A DNA stretch of 64,000 nucleotides from Paralithodes platypus (Eukaryota; Arthropoda; Malacostraca; Decapoda; Lithodidae). Below the pieces are notes generated by a model that saw nothing but the letters and a program-made list of their open reading frames with translations, was not told where the DNA came from and searched no databases. The translations under genes and the position numbers were made by a program. Shown here piece by piece: positions 12,043 through 22,514 of this stretch. Position 1 is the first letter of the stretch. Every line of letters starts with the position of its first letter. The stretch is from assembly GCA_032716605.1 (NCBI GenBank), contig CM064495.1, positions 21,753,676 to 21,817,675 on the forward strand, written 5' to 3'.

Positions 12043-12432
12043 TTAAGGGAGCCCACCTCGTGTTTTTATCTCTCTCTCCCTCTCTCTCTGGGTTATATTC
12101 ATTCGGCCCCATTCAGCCTACTGTTTTAAGATGTTTACCCCCATCCAGGGGTCAATATTATCCTGGCGAGTGGTAGTGAGCCAGCATATACAGTATATAT
12201 ATTTGTTTTGACAGCAAGCTAAGTTTGTATATTTTCGATAGAAAGATTTCTCTGGTGAAGCCGGATTTCTCCATACAATGATGGCTCGCTGTCGCTCGCC
12301 AGGAAGAAATCGACACCTGGATGGGGATAAAAGTCTTGAAAGTACAGTTGGCTGCATGGGGCCGAATGGATACAAGCCAGAGAAAGAGCGAAAATGAGAG
12401 TAAGATAAAAAAAGCAGGTGACCCCCCCTTAA
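12043..12432 (+). mobile_element. Palindromic TTAA-flanked MITE, family P, copy 2
   Basis: A 382-bp body (12,047-12,428) with TTAA on both sides. Same ends and internal hairpin as copy 1 (start GGGAGCCCACCTCG, end GCAGGTGACCCCCC). Reading frames on both strands only reflect the palindrome. Confidence 0.88.
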
Positions 12433-12524
12433 GTGTGCGTGTATGTATGTGCACGCCCCCCAGCCACATCCCCCGGTAACTCCCACCCTCACACATACAC
12501 ACGCACTCACACACACACACACAG
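12433..12524. repeat. CA-rich minisatellite unit
   Basis: One copy of a C-rich unit (CCCCCCAGCCACATCCCCCG, then AACTCCCACCCTCACAC) followed by CA repeats. The same unit recurs at 12,990-13,025 and three times at 14,929-15,085. Confidence 0.6.
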
Positions 12525-12790
12525 CCCGTAGCCTAGTAGGTAGCGCTCTCGTCTCACACACGAGGGGTCGGGGGTTCAATCCCCCAGCCTGGCGGAGACA
12601 AATTGGGCTTGTCTCCTTTCATGTGTTAGCCTCAGTTCACCTAGCTGTAAATAGGTACCTGGAATAAGTGGACGACGTTGTGACGTCCCATCTTGGGTTG
12701 GCAAAAATGGTACAAGGCGAGATGGGTATCATATGGTTCACCAAAGCTGATGGCTACCTAAGCCTTCGGGCGAGATGGTACCGTCTATAG
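12525..12790 (+). mobile_element. tRNA-derived SINE
   Basis: The head (about 12,525-12,590) folds like a tRNA: A-box-like TAGCCTAGTAGGTAGCG, an anticodon-arm region GTCTCACACACGAG, and a good B box GGGTTCAATCCC. The body follows with CACCTAGCTGTAAATAGGTA, a motif I associate with a decapod SINE. The tRNA part lacks a clean acceptor stem and is joined to unrelated sequence, so this is not a tRNA gene. Internal Pol III promoter elements (A and B boxes) are the expected regulation. Confidence 0.75.
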
Positions 12791-12904
12791 TGAGAATGGT
12801 ACCATACAGATCCACCCTAAGCCTTCGTTTCCGATGTCGCCAATTGGCTAAAAATACAGACTACACACACATCCACAGCCATTCCAACGATACATATAAC
12901 ACCT

Positions 12905-12989
12905 ACACATATAGGAGGCGGGAAATAACGAGCATGCTCACTCCCGCAATACAACTAGAGTAAGTACAACTAGAGTAAGTACACACACA
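12905..12989 (+). mobile_element. LINE 3'-end fragment, decapod-type
   Basis: Text GGAGGCGGGAAATAACGAGC, then ACAACTAGAGTAAGTAC twice, leading into a CA tract. It is the inverse counterpart of 11,275-11,340. Confidence 0.5.
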
Positions 12990-13025
12990 CACATACACAA
13001 GGCCCCCCAGCCACATCCCCCGGCA

Positions 13026-13123
13026 GCATATTTCCGAAGTCGAGACTAGTATATATCATAGGGGAAATTAGGACCAATCAGAGGCCGCAGTGGCAATGAC
13101 GTCACCCACAAGGGGAGGAGCCA

Positions 13124-13167
<44 letters not shown>

Positions 13168-14928
13168 GTGAGGAGCCTGCCTGCCTCTCTTTGGTTTCTC
13201 TCTCTCTCTCTCTGGTAAATAGAAAAAGTAAGTCACCTAGTATAACAAGTTATTTCAAATATTAACTACATTAAGGATACATTATGATTGTGCTATGTTA
13301 TGGTTATGAGTAAATAAGAGCAGCCTACCGTATTACGCGTATTGCACAGCCATGGACAGAAATTCCTTGACAATTTTAGAAGGCACAATATTATTTCACT
13401 GGCGAACTATATTGATTCCTGTGACACTTAAGCAGTTAACCTGTGCTGATAATTTCAAGAAGGAACTTAAGTCACTCATATATCTAAAGGGTTATATATA
13501 CAGTATATACTTAGCCTATACATTACTTTATTTTAAATCTCATTAACACATTAACATTATCAGATAGTAAAAAATATATTAAGCATCAAATGTTATGAAA
13601 TAGTTAATGGTTTAAGTGCATAAGGTAGAGCCAAAGGCTAATTAGTAGGCTATATAATTATACGATACGTGTTAGTGAGTTGGGCCTAGGCCTATAGGCT
13701 ACTTAGGCCTTATAATTAGGGTTGGGTGTGAAGGGGATCTGCCTGGTGTGAGCCAATCGACTTTCTGTAGACTCCCATTTTCTTTTATTCTTATGTATGA
13801 CAGCTATTTCTATATTTTGCTAAATATTACTTTTATTGTAGTCGATATGTTATGATGTGACAATGTTAATTAATATTTATATGAGTACAGTAGTGGTTAG
13901 GGCTACTTGAACACCTCTTAACCCCATTATATCCAGGGCGGTACAATATTGTACCGCCCTCGGTACTTTAAGCCAATATAATATGTAATTTTTAAATAAA
14001 GCACAATGTTACAAATAATCCTGATCAAGACACTGGGAACACAACAAATAATGATTTTAAGCAAAAAAAACAATGAGTTAAATCAGCCTGTTCTCTAATA
14101 GTAACGATTTGTATCGTGAAAGGCGCTGAACATAAAGAAACTATACGATATGAAGTGAGACATTTGGCATAAAGGTTACACTCACCTGTAAGGTTGGAAT
14201 GTGATTCCAGATGTACGATGTGATATCATTGTGAATTTTGTTATTCCCTTCATATCAATCTATCACTTTCTCTCCTATCATTGATCTTTACTTATTCCCT
14301 TAGTCTATGTCTCGATTCAGCCACCCCCAGCTATGGGGTATGTGCCTGAGTGTATACATACATACATCCATACATACATACAGACATACATCTGTAGGCC
14401 TACATACATAATATTATGGAATGAGATCATTACATATGCGGAGAGAGAGTGAAAAGTGACCATTTATAGTTTATTTACGTTGTGCATGAATGTAAATTTA
14501 AATGATAATGATAAATAAAACAGGAACTATTTGAAACAATTTAACTGTCTAAGGAGAACTGGCAACACCCTCCTCCTCAAATCTTGGGACGAAAGATGCC
14601 AGAATCGCAAAATTTTCATTGTTTACTCATTGCTTTTCGAGTAAAACCATAATTAATGGGAATAACATATTGTACTCTGGATGCTTATTTAATCTAGACA
14701 GCAACTATGCGAATAAATATTGATAACTTGTTATACTAGGTGACTTACTTCTTCTATTTACCAGAGAGAGAGATAAACAAACGAGAGGCAGGCAGGCTCC
14801 TCACCCAGCGAGAGAGAGAGACAGACAGACTGGCTCCTCCCCTTGTGGGTGACGTCACTGCCACTGCGGCCTCTGATTGGTCCTAATTTCCCTTATGATA
14901 TATACTAGTCTCGACTTCGGAAATATGC
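13026..14928. mobile_element. 1.9-kb DNA element with ~0.2-kb terminal inverted repeats
   Basis: The left arm (13,026 to about 13,260) and right arm (about 14,715-14,928) are inverted copies: both start GCATATTTCCGAAGTCGAGA and pass through ACTAGTATATATCATA, ATTAGGACCAATCAGAGG, TGACGTCACCCACAAGGGGA, a GA/TC tract and CCTAGTATAACAAGTTAT. Between them is ~1.45 kb with no transposase. The arms hold a CRE-like TGACGTCA and a CCAAT motif, both seen directly. Outside both ends lies the same C-rich minisatellite, so any target duplication is obscured. Superfamily unknown. Confidence 0.8.
13720..13800 (+). mobile_element. CR1-like LINE 3' tail fragment
   Basis: GGGATCTGCCTGGTGTGAGC, then CAATCGACTTTCTGTAGACT, then CCCATTTTCTT with a TTATTCTTATGT end: the family tail seen at 62,000-62,083 and inverted at 44,583. 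It lies inside the 1.9-kb TIR element, so it is a later insertion or captured DNA. Confidence 0.65.
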
Positions 14929-15095
14929 CCCCCGGCAACTCCCACCCTCACACATACACACACACACACCCACACAACGCCCCCCAGCCACATCCCCCGG
15001 CAACTCCCACCCTCGTACACACACACACACACACAACGCCCCCCAGCCACATCCCACCCTCGTACAAACATACACACACACACACACGAGGACAG
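14929..15095 (+). repeat. C-rich minisatellite with CA tracts
   Basis: Three consecutive units of the CCCCCCAGCCACATCCC / CCCACCCTC type alternating with CA repeats. Translated frames here are histidine/threonine- or cysteine/valine-rich artefacts. Confidence 0.75.
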
Positions 15096-15724
15096 GCTCT
15101 GAATAACGAGGGAAGTTGATGGATAAAAATCACTATCAACTTGGAAAGGAAACTCCGTCAATGTAGAAGGAAATATTAGATAATTGATTTTAACCTGACC
15201 TTGACTATTGGTATATATCCCTTTTACGTATATATATAAACGGTTCCTTGCTCTAGTAGTCATGTAGGATTCCTAAACTGATTATCCCATTTAGTATGAA
15301 GACACCTTTTTTGGCAAAATTCCGGGTATTATTGAATATTTTTTTTCGATATCCAAGGATCTTTTGGCGTTAAAACATTGGTCGAAATTATTTGTATATT
15401 CGTTTGTGATTCCCACTAATTCTTCAAATTAATCGTTAGTTGTTGAAAGATTATCATAAATAAGACACACTATTTCTGGGGATATTAAAAGATACCGTAG
15501 TTTAACGAAACATATTGAACCATGACATGTCTTTCTTGACTGACGGTTACTTTAACAAACCAAGTATAACTACGTAATGGGGCGAATATTTTCACGTCAC
15601 TTCAGAAGAAATTATAGAGCAAATATCTAGACAAAAAACTATGAACATTTACTTTAACCGTTTAAATCAAATGACTCACTCTAATGTTGTAGTACTCTAG
15701 GTAACTGCAGACGACTTCCTTCTG
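15096..15724. other. No recognisable feature
   Basis: AT-rich, no shared repeat, no credible frame. Confidence 0.5.
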
Positions 15725-16097
15725 TTATGGGGGTGACCTGCTTATTTTATCTTTCTCTCCTTTTCTCTCTTTCCCTGGCTTGTATCCATTCGACCCCATT
15801 CAGCCAACTGTTTTAAGACGTTTATCCCCATCCAGGTGTAGATTTCTCCCTGGCGGGCGATAGCGAGCCAGCATTGTATGGAGAAATCCGGCTTCGCCGA
15901 AGACATTTTTCTATCGAAAAATGTAAAAATTTAGCTTGCTGTCAAAACAAATATATATATATGCTGGCTCGCTACCTCTCGTCAGGAAAATATTGACACC
16001 TGGATGGGGGTAAACGTCATAAAACAATAGGCTGAATGGGGCTGAATGAATACAGCCCAGAGAGAGAGGGAGAAAAAAACGAGGTGGGCTCCCTTAA
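15725..16097 (-). mobile_element. Palindromic TTAA MITE, family P, copy 3 (inverted)
   Basis: A 365-bp body (15,729-16,093) in reverse orientation; the right flank is TTAA but the left flank is TTAT, one substitution away. The internal hairpin (ATCCGGCTTCGCCG region at 15,887-15,900) and the ends match copies 1 and 2. Confidence 0.85.
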
Positions 16098-16229
16098 GAC
16101 GGAACCTCTTGGTATCAAAGGTTTACAAGCAAGATCAATCTGACATTACCTCATCAGCAGCATCAGCATCCTTTGCTAGTTGCTCAACTTACCTGACTCC
16201 CAAACATCCTGGCATTATGTCCTCGTGCA

Positions 16230-16790
16230 TTTTTTAACATAACTGTACCACCACAAAGTACTTCTTATCAACCACTTAACCACTCCATTCTCAATGCCCA
16301 AACCATGCTCTTTCATTCCAAAAGGCTCATACACTTGGTCTATCTAACCTATTCACAACAGCTATTCTGAAATGGTTCATCTCCATAGTTAGCAGTTTAG
16401 AGAGGTCCTCGTCATTTGCTGCCCATGTCTCACTTCATTACTAGACTGTTGGAACCAACACACTGATCCTCAGTAACTTTTTCAGTTCTTGCCTGACTAT
16501 TCTTTCTTTCAGGATAAAGTCAAGTTCTTCAATTACCTTTCTTCTTTGCATTTTTCTCTCTATTATCTCACTCTCCAATTCACCATATTTGCACGGTGCA
16601 GTTCCCAAATACTTGCAACTTTCAATTAACCTACTCCAATTCTTCATTTCTCGGCTCACTTTTACTACTGTGTTCATCTTCCTTTTATAGTTTCATGCAT
16701 TCTTCTCTCAAACACCATTGCATTAAATGTCCTACTTTGACCTTTAACTTCTGCGAGTAGGACTACATCGTCCGCATATTGGCAAATTAA
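16230..16790 (-). pseudogene. LINE reverse transcriptase fragment with YADD motif
   Basis: Minus-strand polymerase remnant. Around 16,745-16,795 the catalytic motif reads YADDVVLLAEVKGQS. Downstream, 16,441-16,677 gives CKYLGTAPCKYGELESEI, ERKMQRRKVIEELDF and RIVRQELKKLLRISVLVPT, and the text below 16,440 continues the family's C-terminus with stops. Frames shift between the parts. It is probably the same clade as the LINE at 8.1 kb, judging by the RKV-helix and VLVPT spacing. Inactive. Confidence 0.7.
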
Positions 16791-16867
16791 AATATTCTAC
16801 TATCTTCCCTCCGATTCCAGCCTAGCTCATATATACAGTATATATATATTAATATTTTTGTGTCATG

Positions 16868-16938
16868 CCACAGTTAGGGTTCGAACCCAGGCCAGTAGTG
16901 CAGCACTCCAGCACCTAAACCACTAGACCACCGAGGAG
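16868..16938 (-). mobile_element. tRNA-like SINE head, copy 1
   Basis: On the minus strand: TGGTCTAGTGG (a perfect A-box consensus fit) and GGTTCGAACCC (B box), 45 bp apart, flanked by non-tRNA text. It repeats at 17,150-17,215. Annotated as a SINE head because both copies share the same degenerate stems and body. Confidence 0.7.
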
Positions 16939-17149
16939 CTTAAAAGTAGTGGCTTCATTTGGAATTATATCCCATCCACCACCACCCACTCCGACTCGTG
17001 ATCACGTAGCTAGATACCATACACACATACACCTCACACACAAACACTAGCAACTAAGTACTAGAGAAGGATACTTGTAATCTGGGGCACATAGTAGGCC
17101 TCACTAAATAAACAAGTATAAACCTAAATAAATAAATATGTGTGTGTCA

Positions 17150-17215
17150 TTCCCCAGCCAGAGTTCGAACCCAGGCCAGTAGTGCAGCACTCCAGCACCT
17201 AAACCACTAGACCAT
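17150..17215 (-). mobile_element. tRNA-like SINE head, copy 2
   Basis: Same A-box TGGTCTAGTGG and B-box-like GGTTCGAACTC on the minus strand. The ~200 bp between the two heads (16,940-17,150) is the body of this copy and includes AT and CA simple repeats. Confidence 0.7.
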
Positions 17216-18285
17216 CCTATTAATAGAAAATCACCATTCATATTTCTACCCTCCACACCCCTTTTAACAACTCACTTTGTACAATTTTGCCTTGGTATTG
17301 TACATTTATTGATTTTCTTCCAAAACATTCTATTCTCTTCCACACTTTTCCCAGTTTCCTAGTTGACAGGTGTAGTTAAGCACATAACATTATATCTATC
17401 AATTCCGATCTTGCACTCAAACCACACAATTAACGAATCACAGCTACCCCATCATTTTGTTTCATTTATATCCTGCATCCATACCAGACCAGACAGCTCA
17501 TCCTTCCCCACCCCACAGATCATGCTCAATCTTAAAATATAATAACACTGAAACTAAAACAGCACAAAATTAAAACGGTAAATGGTGAAGGGTCTTGCCA
17601 ACCTACGTTCCAAAGACAATTAAAAGAGGATGAGCAATAACTACATTATCAAACTAAACTTAATAAAGTCGTCTGGAGGTCATGCCAGTGCCCAAAAAGC
17701 GTCATCTAATTGAAACGGTTAACCTATGATATTAATATGAAAACATACATGCTAAAACATGCTAAATATATCGTGACTGATATTTACGTAGGCTACAAAA
17801 TGTTGGTAAGTTTGATGAAAACCCAACCACCAGTTTAAAGAGGATGGGCACATTTATTTGCTTGTATAATTATGTATCTGTCTATAGGCTACATTATTTT
17901 AGCTTCCTCCCTAGACCTGCATCAAACTTTAAAAAAAAACACCTTAGATCCCCCTTCAAGATAAATGTGTACATTTGTTTATAGAAAAATCGACAAACAT
18001 CTTAAAATATCAAACTAATGGGACTAATCAGGAGGGAGAAGGGGGACTGGAAATCGAACCATCCCCTCTTAATAGAGGATATCAATAATAGGGCCTTCAC
18101 TAATGACATTAACCTTAAGAAGATCTATCTGAAGGTTGGCTAACAGTATGCCCGTGTAAGAGTATAGAACTAGCACAATGGCATTTACTACATAATTAAA
18201 TATATAAATGTATTATTTAAAATGTAGCTTTGACCTGCGACATTGACGTATGGATAAGATTGTATTTCTTTCTCAACAGATCTTA
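17216..18285. other. Mostly unassigned; weak MITE echo
   Basis: No gene is supportable. At about 17,925-18,010 the text (CCCCCTTCAAGATAAATGTG, then TACATTTG and ATAGAAAAAT) resembles the family P core and the diverged copy at 2,190-2,260. Confidence 0.4.
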
Positions 18286-18672
18286 CTGACTAATCGAATA
18301 TACAGTTGATTGTAAGGTAGTATACATTATATTGATCAGTTCAATAAAATATACAGTTGATTGCAATGGAAGGTAGTATACATTATATTGATCAGTTCAA
18401 TAAAATATACAGTTGATTGCAATGGAAGGCAGTATACATTATAATGAGCAGATCAATCGAATATACAGTTGATTACAATGGAAAGCAGTATACATTATAT
18501 TGATCAGTTCAATAAAATATACAGTTGATTGCAATAGAAGGTAGTATACATTATATTGATCAGTTCAATAAAATATACAGTTGATTGCAATGGAAGGCAG
18601 TATACATTATAATGAGCAGATCAATCGAATATACAGTTGATTACAATGGAAAGCAGTATACATTATATTTAA
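18286..18672. repeat. 56-bp minisatellite with 3-unit higher-order repeat
   Basis: Seven consecutive units; units 2-7 are exactly 56 bp each and start at 18,337, 18,393, 18,449, 18,505, 18,561 and 18,617. Each contains ATATACAGTTGATT and AGTATACATTAT. Variant bases (CAGTTCAATAAA versus CAGATCAATCGA; GGTAG, GGCAG or AAGCAG) repeat every three units, so units 2-4 and 5-7 form two copies of a 168-bp higher-order repeat. Spacing is zero, so it is not CRISPR. Confidence 0.92.
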
Positions 18673-18826
18673 GAGGTCAAACAAGCTGATGAAATACTGT
18701 GAGATATTCCATTATAATTGCATTCCTGACGCAGTGTTTTCTCTCATTCGATGTGCACAGTCTCAAGTTTATCCCATAGTAGTGTACCAGCTACTTTAGT
18801 AACTGTCCAGGTGCTTGTACCGTAAA

Positions 18827-18997
18827 TGTATACTCGACCAAAAAACAATCTATACACCGGTGAGCTGTAAATAATCTAATGTGAACGGAATGCATCGGGT
18901 GAAACATACGTCTGTGAGGTATTATCATAAGATTTCGACCCACTTCCAGAATGTTTAGAGCGTTAGTGTAAAGATTGTTTTTTGGTCGAGTGTACAC
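18827..18997. mobile_element. Small inverted-repeat element (~170 bp)
   Basis: Arms of ~31 bp, TATACTCGACCAAAAAACAA... at 18,827-18,857 and its complement TTGTTTTTTGGTCGAGTGTA at 18,976-18,995, bracket ~110 bp of non-coding DNA. The size and structure are MITE-like. No clear target duplication seen. Confidence 0.6.
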
Positions 18998-19587
18998 CTG
19001 TGAATATTAGTTACCCCCTTCAGTATGTAGGACGCATTAATATATTTTATTGAGATTAAAATTACACGATTTTATTAAGCTTAGAGAGCATCTGTGGGAG
19101 TCAAAGTGTAAGAAAGATTGAGTGTGCATTTAAGATTGCTAAAAATCTGTCTTATATTGAATAATATCGTTTAATGAAGGCCAGAATATACTGCTAAACC
19201 ACGCTATATTCCTCAAGGGGTTAATATGCAACTCACTATATACACAAATATGTCAGTTATACAAACAAAATATAAACAGACAGACTTATCAAACCTATTC
19301 AACTATGCACTTTGCAGAGTTAATGATACTTCTACATCAGTCACCAATTCGTGTTTTGAGGAATGCATCATATTGGAATGAAACCAGTTCACTAATTACA
19401 CGAGATTGAGAGCACTTGTGTCGAAACCGGTTGGAAAGATTCATTGACGCAAGTGAACCGCGGGGATGGCTTAAATCTAGTTTTTAATCACACCACTATT
19501 GCCTTTCGGCGATGCATTAATTTTAAGTAATCATTAATTAGAAAATATATGAATACCCGCAATATCACATTTATCAATTATCGTTGG

Positions 19588-19640
<53 letters not shown>

Positions 19641-19696
19641 GTATACATCTGGCTGGAAATACAACCCAATCATGCTCTGACCACATACAACCTTAG
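18998..19696. other. Unassigned DNA with (TA)n tract
   Basis: A pure TA dinucleotide tract occupies about 19,590-19,636. The rest holds no recognisable feature. Confidence 0.6.
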
Positions 19697-19880
19697 CAAC
19701 CATTATTCATAACTGACTAATTAGTCCGGGAATAATAGGAAAATACCCTCAACAAAATGCAATAGTAATCATTCCAGGTTTAATCAACTAAAAATTAGGG
19801 TTGAAATATCATATCAAACGTGTACTGGAATCAATGTATGGGAACATGGTCTAATTTGCATAAATCCAAAATGGCTGCCA
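19697..19880 (+). repeat. Left terminal inverted repeat of the nuclease element
   Basis: 184 bp, matching the complement of 22,252-22,501 in order and orientation; the outermost shared text is CAACCATTATTCAT. Confidence 0.75.
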
Positions 19881-20103
19881 CAGGAGCACTTCCAGTGCAC
19901 CTAAACTACTTTTGGTGATGATAAAGGACTTTTGTTGTTGATATGGAATATGGAACTCCGCAGAACAGTCTAGACACAACCACAGTGATTTAGTGTGGTA
20001 TTGATAGTTCACAGTTAACTGAAAATTAATCATTATGTAAAACAAAATAGTCGAATTATAGCACCCTCAAGCAGCATAACATCTGAGATAAACTTAGCAA
20101 ATG

Positions 20104-21820
20104 CAAGAATTGTCTGGAGTCAGCTATGAAACCAGCGAACAACACAAGGACACATCTGCAACCAGAATGGCAAAAGATTCGTCAGACACTCGCAAAATGG
20201 TTGCCTTTCTTGTCTTCAAGGAATCCATTCACCGACAATCTTGAACTGTACAACCTGGTTACTGGAGTGACTGCAGATGAATCTGTCAATGTTGATCAAG
20301 CATCAGAAGTTGGCACGAAAGTTCTTCAGAACATGATTGGTAAAACCGTTGAACAACATACATTAAAAAAGAAAGAACAAGTGATCCCTCCTAATAACAG
20401 CAATGCAGTGAAAATCAAAGGAGATGTCATCAACATCGATCCACAGCTCCTATTCTAAAGACTAGTAACTGCAGGCACACGGAATGACAATCTTGCTGAA
20501 GTGTTTGAATACGAGTTGTGCAGTTATCCACCTGCACTCTTTGAGAACGGGAGAACCCCAAGACTCGCAACTAAGTCTTCACTGGCTGATGCCCTGTGGA
20601 AGTTAATGCACCCTGACTTACCGACTCCATCAGGTGATGTACAATACTTACTGGATGGTGGTGCATTGCTCCATAGAATAAGCTTGAATCGGGGTGCTAC
20701 GTATGGCAACATATGCCAAGCCTACACAAAGTATGTCGCATCACATTACGGAAGAGCCGTGATTGTCTTTGATGGATATCCTGAGGGACCATCAACCTAA
20801 GATGTTACTCACCAGCGAAGAGGGGTGATCCATGCTAGCACTACTGTACACATATCTGATGTCATGTTGTTCCAGGGGAAAAGAGATGACTTCCTCGCAA
20901 ATGCTGTCAACAAACAGAAGTTCATCCACCTATTGGCTGATCACTTAAGTCAGACAGGATGTCATATTGAACATGCTAAGGCAGATGCTGATTTGCTGAT
21001 TGTGCAGACTGCCATTGCTGTTGCTACCAGGAATCCCACAAAACTCACAGTTGTGGTAGCAGATGACACAGACATTCTCATTCTTTTGTGCTGGCATTGC
21101 ACACCAACACCGGGTGTATATTTAAGGCCAGAACCTTGTTCCGGTACCAAGAAAGCCCCAAGATGCTGGAATATTGCAGTGATGCGAACAGCTCTTGCTT
21201 CAGAGGTATGTGACAATATTCTGTTTGTGCATGCCATGCTGGGTTGTGACACTACATCTTCCCTATATGGCATTGGAAAGAAAGCAGGCCTGAAATTGAT
21301 CAGCACAAATAAGCTATTCCTGGAGCAAGCACACATGTTCTCTAGCCAGACCTCAACACCCGCGAATGTGGTTACTGCTGGAGAAAAGGCACTAGTTGAA
21401 ATCTACAAAGGCCATCCTGATGACTCACTGAACTTCCTCCGATTCCAACGTTTCCACCAGAAAGTAGGCAGCAGCACATCTCCTGTGCAACCCGAAGTAT
21501 TGCCACCTTCATCATCTGCAGCAAAATACCACAGTCTTCGTGTCTATCTTCAAGTTCAAGAATGGATGGGTAGAACAGATATGTCACCAGAAGAATGGGG
21601 TTGGTACAAGCAAGGCAATAACTTTCTGCCTGTCCTCATGGATAGGCCTGCAGCTCCTACAGCTTTGCTCGAGGTAGTCAGATGCAAATGTAAGTCAGGT
21701 TGTAGTACCAGGCAGTGTACATGCCGCAAGAATGGACTGGACTGTTCCACGGGCTGTGGGCATTGACGAGGTCTCTGTACAAATATCTCACAGGTAGACG
21801 ATGACGATGTAATAAATTAA
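20104..21820 (+). pseudogene. XPG/FEN-like nuclease with C-terminal CXC domain, broken by three stops
   Basis: One plus-strand frame spans 20,126-21,820, interrupted by TAA at 20,456-20,458, TAA at 20,798-20,800 and TGA at 21,764-21,766. The order of motifs follows flap/XPG-type nucleases: LDGGALLHRI, then VIVFDGYPEG (20,762-20,788; family Asp after the first half), HQRR, KADADLLIVQ (about 20,978-21,007; the acidic EAEAE position), VVADDTDILILL (about 21,053-21,088; second acidic pair) and LGCDTTSSLYGIGKKAGLKLI (from 21,239; the conserved Asp plus helix-turn loop). The C-terminus is CKCKSGCSTRQCTCRKNGLD, then CSTGCGH (21,683-21,763), a TSO1/CXC-type zinc-binding region; the third stop falls where the next Cys is expected and the frame continues to a TAA at 21,818. 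A second frame at 20,104-20,215 (SGVSYETSEQHK, DSSDTRKMVAFL) may be the true N-terminus, implying one frameshift. The fold assignment is strong, the biological role unknown. Confidence 0.85.
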
Positions 21821-22251
21821 TGAGCAGCGTTTGATGATTGTTACTTTAGTCATTTTTGTGCAAACACGAACTGTCAAGTATTATTTCACAATATTATTTG
21901 CAAAATATAGCATTAATTTTTCACGTTGTACCTGCTATATACAGAGTACATGCAGTGCTTACTTTTACATACGACATACATTTGCTGTTTTTGACGTATA
22001 CTACACTCATTTGTATTGCACATTTTATTTTGTAGTGTTTCATCAGGTTGTTTTACTAGATTTTAGAATACTATTATAACAGACTTAATCATTGTCTGGA
22101 TGTACATATCGATGGAGAATGTACATTGCTTGCTACAATAGTACTTATCATCAACATAACAAATATTTCAGGGAATTGTCTTTTGAAATTAACATGTTCA
22201 ATATCTGATTCGTACTTTAAATTACAATACAATTACAATGAAATTTCGATT

Positions 22252-22501
22252 TCTGGCGCCCATCTTGAATTTATGCAAATTAGACAGTGTTCCCATACTT
22301 TTATTCGAGTAAACTTTTGATATGTTATTCTAGACATAGTTCTGTGTTGAATAATGTTGCTTTCATTACTATTGCAATTTGTTGAGGGTTGACCCCTTTT
22401 TTGGCCTAATTTCCTCGGACTAAATGGTTTATCATATTTTATGAGGTATTATCTCCTAACTTCCGAGAAACCATTTGTCAGTAATGAATAATGAATGGTT
22501 G
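22252..22501 (-). repeat. Right terminal inverted repeat of the nuclease element
   Basis: 250 bp; complement of the left arm plus a ~57-bp insertion with its own inverted ends. Confidence 0.75.
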
Positions 22502-22514
22502 TTTACTGTACATT

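Larger units (their letters stand above)
19697..22501 (+). mobile_element. 2.8-kb TIR element carrying a nuclease-CXC gene
   Basis: Two inverted repeats bracket a single gene remnant. The left arm is 19,697-19,880 and the right arm 22,252-22,501. Both (right arm complemented) read CAACCATT..ATTCAT, TAGTCCG, CCCTCAACAAA, TGCAATAGTAAT, CATATCAAA, GTATGGGAACA, GTCTAATTTGCATAAAT and ATGG..GCCA in the same order, with perhaps 70% identity by eye. The right arm has an extra ~57 bp (about 22,428-22,483) bounded by AAATGGTTT / AAACCATTT. The bases outside the arms (TTAG left, TTTA right) give no convincing target duplication. The presence of an XPG-like nuclease recalls the AcademX group of DNA transposons, but no DDE transposase is present, so superfamily assignment is a hypothesis. 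Confidence 0.7.

Noticed and set aside
12118..12579. 153-codon frame rich in Cys/Val
   Set aside because: Translation of the palindromic MITE and a CA microsatellite.
14883..15263. 126-codon frame rich in Cys/Val/Gly
   Set aside because: Translation of the C-rich minisatellite and CA tracts.
16868..16938. tRNA gene
   Set aside because: Good A and B boxes but no matching acceptor stem; the same defective head recurs at 17,150, so SINE.
18286..18672. CRISPR-like regularly spaced repeat
   Set aside because: The units are directly adjacent with no spacers, and the context is eukaryotic TE-rich DNA; it is a minisatellite.
19689..22509. Target duplication for the nuclease element
   Set aside because: The outer bases (TTAG vs TTTA and neighbours) do not match at 3-8 bp, so none is claimed.
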